Below are positions 59,298-64,000 of a DNA stretch of 64,000 nucleotides, piece by piece (the first letter of the stretch is position 1; every line of letters starts with the position of its first letter). The stretch is taken from contig NZ_JAUSYB010000001.1 of NCBI RefSeq assembly GCF_030816505.1, positions 2,852,001 to 2,916,000 of the forward strand, in the 5' to 3' direction. This stretch comes from Microbacterium sp. W4I20. GTDB lineage: Bacteria; Actinomycetota; Actinomycetes; Actinomycetales; Microbacteriaceae. The notes below the pieces were generated by a model. That model saw only the letters and a list, made by a program, of their open reading frames with translations. It was not told the DNA's origin and searched no databases. The translations under genes and the position numbers were made by a program.

Positions 59298-60182
59298 ATG
59301 ATCCGCACCCCCGCCCGGTACCGCCTGCTGGCGATGTTCGTGCTGCCGGCGCTCGTCGTCTATGTGGCGTTCGCGGTCTATCCGCTGCTGAGCTCGGTCT
59401 TCCTCAGCTTCTTCGAGTCGAGCGGACAGACGAGCGCGTTCGTCGGCGTCGCCAACTACGTCGACCTGTTCACGAACCCGACCACCAGCGCCCGGTTCTG
59501 GAATGCCCTCGGCAACAACGTCGAGTTCTTCCTCATCCACCTGCTCGTCGAGCTGCCGGTGGGTCTGCTCATGGCGGCGCTGCTCACGTCGGGGCGGCTG
59601 CGCCGCTCGGTCGGCCTGTACCGCACGCTGCTGTTCGTGCCGGCGACGCTCTCGGTCGTGATCGTCGGCTTCATCTGGCGGCTCATCATCAACCCGCTCT
59701 GGGGCGTCGTCGACTTCCCCCTGCTGGGTCTCGAGTCCACTGCCCTGCCGACGATCTCGCTGATGTCGGTCTGGCAGTACATCGGCATCCCGATGATCTT
59801 CCTCTACACAGCACTGCTCGCGATCCCCGACGACGTGATCGAGGCCTCGCGTATCGACGGGGCCGGCGCGTGGACCGCGTTCTGGCGCATCAAGTTCCCG
59901 CTCATCGCCCCGCAGTTCGGGCTGATCGTGATCCTCACCTACATCTGGACGTTCAACGGCTTCGACATCGTCTACGCGCTGAACGGATCGGCGCCGGGAC
60001 CGAACTACTCCACCGACATCCTCGGCACCTTCTTCTACCGCTCGTTCTTCGGATCCAGCGGACAGGTCGCCGACCTCGACCTCGGTGCGACCGTCGCGTC
60101 GGTCATCTTCCTCCTCATCCTGGTGACGACCGCCGCCTACTTCTGGGTCGTGCAGCGCCGACTGAAGTCCTACGAGCTCTAG
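59298..60182 (+). CDS. Sugar ABC transporter permease, MalF/CUT1 type
   Basis: 294 residues, six membrane segments beginning LLAMFVLPALVVYVAFAVYP. EAA loop EASRIDGAGAWTAFWRIKFP near residue 190 contacts the ATPase. GAGGGAGAG precedes ATG. Partner of the following MalG-type subunit; no ATPase is encoded nearby, so a shared MsiK-like ATPase elsewhere is expected. Seven bp separate it from the next gene. Confidence 0.92.
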   Translation: MIRTPARYRLLAMFVLPALVVYVAFAVYPLLSSVFLSFFESSGQTSAFVGVANYVDLFTNPTTSARFWNALGNNVEFFLIHLLVELPVGLLMAALLTSGRLRRSVGLYRTLLFVPATLSVVIVGFIWRLIINPLWGVVDFPLLGLESTALPTISLMSVWQYIGIPMIFLYTALLAIPDDVIEASRIDGAGAWTAFWRIKFPLIAPQFGLIVILTYIWTFNGFDIVYALNGSAPGPNYSTDILGTFFYRSFFGSSGQVADLDLGATVASVIFLLILVTTAAYFWVVQRRLKSYEL

Positions 60183-60188
60183 GAGCGC

Positions 60189-61091
60189 ATGATGGCCACC
60201 GACACCCTTTCCCGGCCGGCGACGGCTTCCGCCCCGGCATCCGCGCCCCGCACGCGTCCGCGCCGCCTCGCCGACGTCTTCGCCGGGGGCGGCGTGCACC
60301 TCGTGTTGATCGTGATGTCGATCTTCTCGGTCGTGCCGATCCTCATCGTGCTGATGAACTCGTTCAAGACGACGCAGGGGATCTTCGGTTCGCCGTTCGC
60401 GCTGCCGGATGCCGAGACGTTCAACCTGCAGGGCTACATCAACGTGTTCACGCGGGGGAACTTCTTGCTGAACTACCAGAACAGCCTCATCGTGACGCTG
60501 ACGACGATCATCCTCACCATCGTGCTGGGCACGCTCGCCGCGTGGGCGCTGGTCGAGTACACGGTGCCGATCACTCCGGTGCTCGCGGGATTCTTCGTGG
60601 TCGGCATCATGCTGCCGATCCGCCTCGGCACCGTGCCGCTGATCAAGATCATGACGTCGACCGGCCTGATGGACACGCTGACCGCCCTGATCTTCGTCTA
60701 CACGGCGATGCAGCTGCCGCTCGCGATCGCACTGATGACGACGTACTTCCGTGCGGTGCCCACCGAGCTCAAGGAGGCCGCGCGCATCGACGGCGCGGGG
60801 GAGTGGCGCACGCTCTCGATCACCCTGCCGATCGTGCGGGTCGGCATCGCGGCGGTCGCCTCGATCACGATGTTGCCGGTGTGGAACGACCTCTGGTTCC
60901 CGCTGATCCTGGCGCCCAGCAAGGAGAACCAGACCGTGACGCTCGGCGTACAGCAGTTCGTCGGGCAATTCCAGAACGACTATCCGGCGCTGCTCGCCTC
61001 GCTGACCCTCGGCGCCGTGCCGCTCGTCATCCTCTTCGCCGTGTTCTCCCGGCAGTACATCGCCGGTCTCACCAAGGGCTACGGCAAGTAA
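60189..61091 (+). CDS. Sugar ABC transporter permease, MalG/CUT1 type
   Basis: 300 residues from ATG 60189 (ATG 60192 possible). Basic Ala/Pro-rich start, then six membrane segments (HLVLIVMSIFSVVPILIVLM first). EAA loop KEAARIDGAGEWRTLSITLP near residue 195; C-terminal SRQYIAGLTKGYGK is a typical end for this subunit. It follows the MalF-type gene by 6 bp and precedes the aldehyde dehydrogenase by 41 bp in one operon. Confidence 0.92.
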   Translation: MMATDTLSRPATASAPASAPRTRPRRLADVFAGGGVHLVLIVMSIFSVVPILIVLMNSFKTTQGIFGSPFALPDAETFNLQGYINVFTRGNFLLNYQNSLIVTLTTIILTIVLGTLAAWALVEYTVPITPVLAGFFVVGIMLPIRLGTVPLIKIMTSTGLMDTLTALIFVYTAMQLPLAIALMTTYFRAVPTELKEAARIDGAGEWRTLSITLPIVRVGIAAVASITMLPVWNDLWFPLILAPSKENQTVTLGVQQFVGQFQNDYPALLASLTLGAVPLVILFAVFSRQYIAGLTKGYGK

Positions 61092-61132
61092 GCCGGCCCG
61101 ACCACCCCTCGCCACCGATTCAAGGAGTCATC

Positions 61133-62509
61133 ATGACCATCGCGACCATCGATCCGAGCACCGGCGAGCTGGTGCAGGAGTTCCCCGCGCACACGGCCGA
61201 GCAGGTGGAGCAGATCCTCGCGAGAGCGGATGCCGCGAACGCGGTCATGGCGCAGACGACCTTCGCCGAGCGGTCGGAGTGGATGCACCGCGCCGCCGAC
61301 CTGCTCGACGCCGACCTCGAGCAGGCCGCGGGCCTCGCGGTGCTCGAGATGGGCAAGACGCTCGGCACCGCGAAGTACGAGGTGACGAAGTCGGCGAACG
61401 GCATGCGCTGGTACGCCGACCACGCGGAAGAGTACCTGGCGGCCGAGGAGCCCGTGCCCGCGGCATCCGTCGGGGCATCCGCTGCTCGCGTCGAATTCCA
61501 GCCGCTCGGCACCGTGCTGGCCGTGATGCCCTGGAACTACCCGTTCTGGCAGGTCATCCGCTTCGCCGCCCCCGCGCTGATGGCCGGGAACACCGGACTC
61601 CTCAAGCACGCGTCGAGCGTGCCGCAGACCGCTCTGTATCTGGGGGAGCTGTTCGAGCGGGCCGGGTTCCCCGCCGGTGCCTTCCAGACCCTGCTGATCG
61701 AGGGGGCTGCGGCATCCGCTCTGCTCGACGACCGGCGTATCCGTGCCGTCACGCTCACGGGTTCGGTGGGCGCCGGCGCGGCCGTGGCGTCGGCGGCCGG
61801 GCGCAACATCAAGAAGAGCGTGCTGGAGCTCGGCGGAACGGATGCCTTCGTGGTGATGCCGTCGGCCGACATCGCGCGGTCGGCGCAGATGGGCGCGGCC
61901 TCGCGCACGCAGAACAGCGGCCAGTCGTGCATCTGCGCCAAGCGGTTCTTCGTGCACGCCGACGTCTATGACCAGTGGCTCGAGGCCTTCGTGTCGCACA
62001 TGAGCGCGACCACCGCCGGCGACCCGCGGGCAGAGGGCACGGGCTTCGGCCCGATGGCGACCGCGCAGGTGCGCGCCGACGCGCACGAGCTGGTGGCGGA
62101 TGCCGTCGCCAAGGGCGTCACGGTGCGGACCGGTGGCGAGCTGCCCGACGGACCCGGCTGGTTCTACCCGGCGACGGTGCTCACCGACGTGACGCCCGAG
62201 ATGCGCATCTTCCGCGAGGAGTGCTTCGGCCCTGTCGCGTGCGTGTACAAGGTCGCGTCGATCGATGAGGCCATCGCCGCGGCGAACGACTCGGACTTCG
62301 GTCTCGCCGCGGGCGTCTGGTCGACGGATGCCGACGAGATCGCTCGGCTGCAGAAGGAGCTGGAGTTCGGCAGCGTCTTCGCGAACGGCAACTCCGCGTC
62401 GTTCTTCGGGCTGCCGTTCGGCGGCGTGAAGGACTCCGGCTACGGGCGCGAGCTCGGCTCGTTCGGCATCCGCGAGTTCGTGAACGCGAAGACGGTGTGG
62501 ACGGCCTGA
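61133..62509 (+). CDS. NAD(P)-dependent aldehyde dehydrogenase (succinate-semialdehyde dehydrogenase-like)
   Basis: 458 residues from ATG 61133 with AAGGAG 8 bp upstream. Catalytic Glu232 in LELGGTDAF and Cys266 in NSGQSCICAKRF; cofactor motif TLTGSVGAGAAVASAAG; MPWNYPFWQVIRFAAPALMA carries the conserved Asn. Closest in style to the short succinate-semialdehyde dehydrogenase group. In this setting the likely substrate is the aldehyde released by the copper amine oxidase of the divergent operon. Followed by a strong terminator hairpin. Confidence 0.92.
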   Translation: MTIATIDPSTGELVQEFPAHTAEQVEQILARADAANAVMAQTTFAERSEWMHRAADLLDADLEQAAGLAVLEMGKTLGTAKYEVTKSANGMRWYADHAEEYLAAEEPVPAASVGASAARVEFQPLGTVLAVMPWNYPFWQVIRFAAPALMAGNTGLLKHASSVPQTALYLGELFERAGFPAGAFQTLLIEGAAASALLDDRRIRAVTLTGSVGAGAAVASAAGRNIKKSVLELGGTDAFVVMPSADIARSAQMGAASRTQNSGQSCICAKRFFVHADVYDQWLEAFVSHMSATTAGDPRAEGTGFGPMATAQVRADAHELVADAVAKGVTVRTGGELPDGPGWFYPATVLTDVTPEMRIFREECFGPVACVYKVASIDEAIAAANDSDFGLAAGVWSTDADEIARLQKELEFGSVFANGNSASFFGLPFGGVKDSGYGRELGSFGIREFVNAKTVWTA

Positions 62510-62533
62510 CGACCCTGGCGGCTGCTCCGGTGG

Positions 62534-62569
62534 CGCCCGTTCGCGAGGGTTCGCCTTCGCGAACGGGCG
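62534..62569 (+). terminator. Terminator hairpin after the aldehyde dehydrogenase
   Basis: CGCCCGTTCGCGA (62534-62546) and TCGCGAACGGGCG (62557-62569) form a perfect 13-bp stem with a 10-base loop, 24 bp after the stop. It closes the importer/dehydrogenase operon and argues that the next gene starts after it. Confidence 0.85.
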
Positions 62570-62580
62570 TCGCCGTCCAT

Positions 62581-63000
62581 ATGGCGACGGCCGCGGGAAT
62601 GCTGGCGCTCATGGTGCCGGTCCTGTTCGCCGGCCACGCCTCGCTGGCGGGTATCGGCGCGACGTTCGCGTACTTTGCGTGGGCGGCGGTGGCCGCGGGG
62701 TGGGCGCGGCGCCGGGGAGGCGATGTCGTTCGTGGCGCCGTCGGTGACCCGTTCGCGATGGGACTGCTGATGGCCGTTCCGTATCTTGCACTCGCATTCG
62801 GCGGGCACGCCCACGGCGGCGGGGAGACCGCGCAGAGCGGGCCCGTCTCGATGGTGATCATCGGCGTGCTGATCGTCGGGGGATGGGTGGCCCTGCGCGC
62901 GGGCGGAGCGAGGGCGGACCGCGGGGGACGGGTCGGTTTCTGGTCGTGCCTGGTGATGTTGCTCGGGATGCTCGTCGCCATGGGCGTCTCTGCCGCCTAG
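62581..63000 (+). CDS. Hypothetical membrane protein
   Basis: 139 residues from ATG 62581. An in-frame GTG at 62497 would lie inside the aldehyde dehydrogenase gene and read through the terminator, so it is not preferred; no clear ribosome-binding site supports either. About four membrane segments: AAGMLALMVPVLFAGHAS, GATFAYFAWAAVAAGWA, PFAMGLLMAVPYLALAF and MVIIGVLIVGGWVAL, and a final WSCLVMLLGMLVAMGV. A short His/Gly-rich loop (GGHAHGGGE) follows segment three. Function not recognised. Confidence 0.6.
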   Translation: MATAAGMLALMVPVLFAGHASLAGIGATFAYFAWAAVAAGWARRRGGDVVRGAVGDPFAMGLLMAVPYLALAFGGHAHGGGETAQSGPVSMVIIGVLIVGGWVALRAGGARADRGGRVGFWSCLVMLLGMLVAMGVSAA

Positions 63001-63017
63001 GTGCGCTCCCTCCATCG

Positions 63018-63380
63018 TCACCGGGGTTGCTTGCGGAGTGCCACGGCGATACCGGCGTCGAGCACGAACAAGACGCACATGGCCATGGCGGAGCGCCGAT
63101 GATCGCCGCGCACGTACTCGCCTGCGAACACGAGGTGGAGCAGGCTTCGACATGCGACGGCACGCCACCTGGATCGTGACGATCGAGTGGCGATGATCGC
63201 GATGCCGAGGCTGAGATCTGCCGCTCCGAGGACTCGGGTGCGTGCCACGCCGGTGCCCGTGAGTCCGAGCCATCGTCGGCCCGTTTCCGGAGCGAAGGTC
63301 AGCAGGCCGCCGAGAACCGCCGATACAGTGCCGACTCCGTCGGCGGCGAGGCAGAGGAGAGCGTTCGAGGGAGCCCGCAT
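63018..63380 (-). CDS. Hypothetical small membrane protein
   Basis: 120 residues from ATG 63380, with about three or four hydrophobic stretches (LCLAADGVGTVSAVLGGLLTFA, TRVLGAADLSLGIAIIATR, AMAMCVLFVLDAGIAVAL). The layout resembles small DUF4267/DoxX-like membrane proteins, but I cannot assign a family. Several Arg-rich cytosolic loops occur. Convergent with the membrane protein gene upstream (17-bp gap) and in the same direction as the following AlkZ-like gene, 9 bp apart, so probably co-transcribed with it. Confidence 0.55.
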   Translation of the reverse strand: MRAPSNALLCLAADGVGTVSAVLGGLLTFAPETGRRWLGLTGTGVARTRVLGAADLSLGIAIIATRSSRSRWRAVACRSLLHLVFAGEYVRGDHRRSAMAMCVLFVLDAGIAVALRKQPR

Positions 63381-63389
63381 GACAGAACT

Positions 63390-64000
63390 CTACGCTCGCG
63401 ACGTCGTGGAGTTTCGGGTGACCGACGCGATCTCCGCGTCGGAGCCTCCGAGGAATGCGGCGAGGCTTCTGCCTTCCGCGACGAGCGCGGGAGCGTCGTC
63501 ACCCAACTCCCCGTGGGGGCGGATGCGCACCACATCCCCCTCAAGGGTCCACGTGCCGCGGAAGTATCCATCACTCAGGAACGTCCCGGAACGCGCGCCC
63601 GTTCCCGGTGGCAGCGGCACACGCTGGGCGGAGTCGATGATGCGGCCGCGGTCGCGGTGCGACAGGAGCACATTGTCGTACTCGGGCAGGAGCCTCGGCG
63701 AGGCCGGATGATCGGCAGCGGGGCGCGGGGCGTCGGGAAGGTCATACAGCAGCTGCCCCTTCTCCGACGCGAACGTCATCAGTTCCGGCGCGAGACGGTC
63801 GAAGACTTCTCGAAGCCCGGTAAGACCCGACCAGGCCTGCGCATCGTTCACCGAACCCGGCCCGAATGCCGCCAGGTAGCGGAGCACGACGGCGTCGACC
63901 GAGGGTTCCGGATCGAGAGGGCTCCTCACCCATTCCTCCAGAAGCGCGAGCTGTGCTGCGCCCTGCGACACCCCCCAGAGGCCCCGCGGTGTCGGCTGCA
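63390..64000 (-). CDS. Winged-helix DNA-binding protein, AlkZ-like (HTH_42) family, 5'-truncated
   Basis: The frame stays open to the window edge: before the GTG at 63971 it reads PTPRGLWGVSQGAAQLALLE, matching the internal PRGxWG motif of AlkZ-like proteins, so the true start is outside. About 203 residues are present. AVVLRYLAAFGPGSVNDAQAWSGL (winged helix), LLPEYDNVLLSHRDRGRII and GTFLSDGYFRGTW are family hallmarks. AlkZ proteins are DNA glycosylases that unhook crosslinked or alkylated bases, but most members are uncharacterised. The catalytic QxQ/QxD motif expected in the N-terminal half is outside the window. Confidence 0.85.
   Translation of the reverse strand, partial: QPTPRGLWGVSQGAAQLALLEEWVRSPLDPEPSVDAVVLRYLAAFGPGSVNDAQAWSGLTGLREVFDRLAPELMTFASEKGQLLYDLPDAPRPAADHPASPRLLPEYDNVLLSHRDRGRIIDSAQRVPLPPGTGARSGTFLSDGYFRGTWTLEGDVVRIRPHGELGDDAPALVAEGRSLAAFLGGSDAEIASVTRNSTTSRA

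Noticed and set aside
62497..62580. Upstream GTG start for the membrane protein at 62.6-63.0 kb
   Set aside because: It would place the aldehyde dehydrogenase end and a 13-bp-stem terminator inside the coding sequence.

Overview
The window is a chromosomal segment from a high-GC actinobacterium. GC-rich third codon positions, dense ATGA/GTGA gene overlaps, actinobacterial PucR, DasR-like GntR and WYL regulators, and a strikingly frequent GGATGC/GCATCC hexamer point to Microbacteriaceae, most likely Microbacterium. That placement is inference from sequence style and was not searched. No rRNA, tRNA, CRISPR array, insertion sequence or replication origin was seen. Both ends cut through genes.

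Positions 1-16,527 hold catabolic genes for amides and cyclic amides: a truncated ornithine cyclodeaminase-family gene, two metal-dependent amidohydrolases (one frameshifted), a Phd/RelE-type toxin-antitoxin pair and a frameshifted CaiB-type CoA transferase. A PucR-type regulator is divergent from an operon of DUF917 protein, hydantoinase/oxoprolinase subunit, a complete family-5 (Opp/Dpp) importer and an M20 amidohydrolase. Positions 16,851-22,242 add an MHS-type MFS transporter, a second CaiB protein, a frameshifted enoyl-CoA hydratase and a GAF-PucR regulator, which looks like an organic-acid/acyl-CoA module.

Positions 22,279-32,549 are a mixed block: an atypical GH10 lipoprotein, a PPOX-family protein with an FMN/2Fe-2S reductase, an APC permease with a tiny acidic partner, aquaporin, a GPP34 protein, a quinone-reductase-like enzyme, a LuxR-type regulator and a Tat-exported protein.

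Positions 32,600-62,509 form the most coherent part: about 22 genes for importing and degrading carbohydrates or amino-substituted sugars. They include two CUT1 sugar importers, a family-5 importer, a signal-less GH9 enzyme, three Gfo/Idh/MocA oxidoreductases, ThuA, two TIM-barrel isomerase/epimerase-like proteins, an NAD epimerase, a zinc alcohol dehydrogenase, a BadF/NagK-like kinase, an SIS isomerase, a copper amine oxidase and an aldehyde dehydrogenase. A HutC/DasR-type GntR regulator sits in the middle. Four promoter regions (about 37.6, 38.7, 49.8 and 57.8 kb) share TGGT(A/C) half-sites next to a CTTAGA element, which suggests one regulon. Three solute-binding-protein genes here are followed by strong hairpins. 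An epoxide-hydrolase-like gene and a WYL regulator, divergent around a palindromic operator, are inserted in this block.

Four genes carry apparent insertions in short repetitive tracts, which could be sequencing error or real decay. The intergenic DNA holds structured repeats (5.6 and 16.6 kb) with covarying stems that deserve attention.
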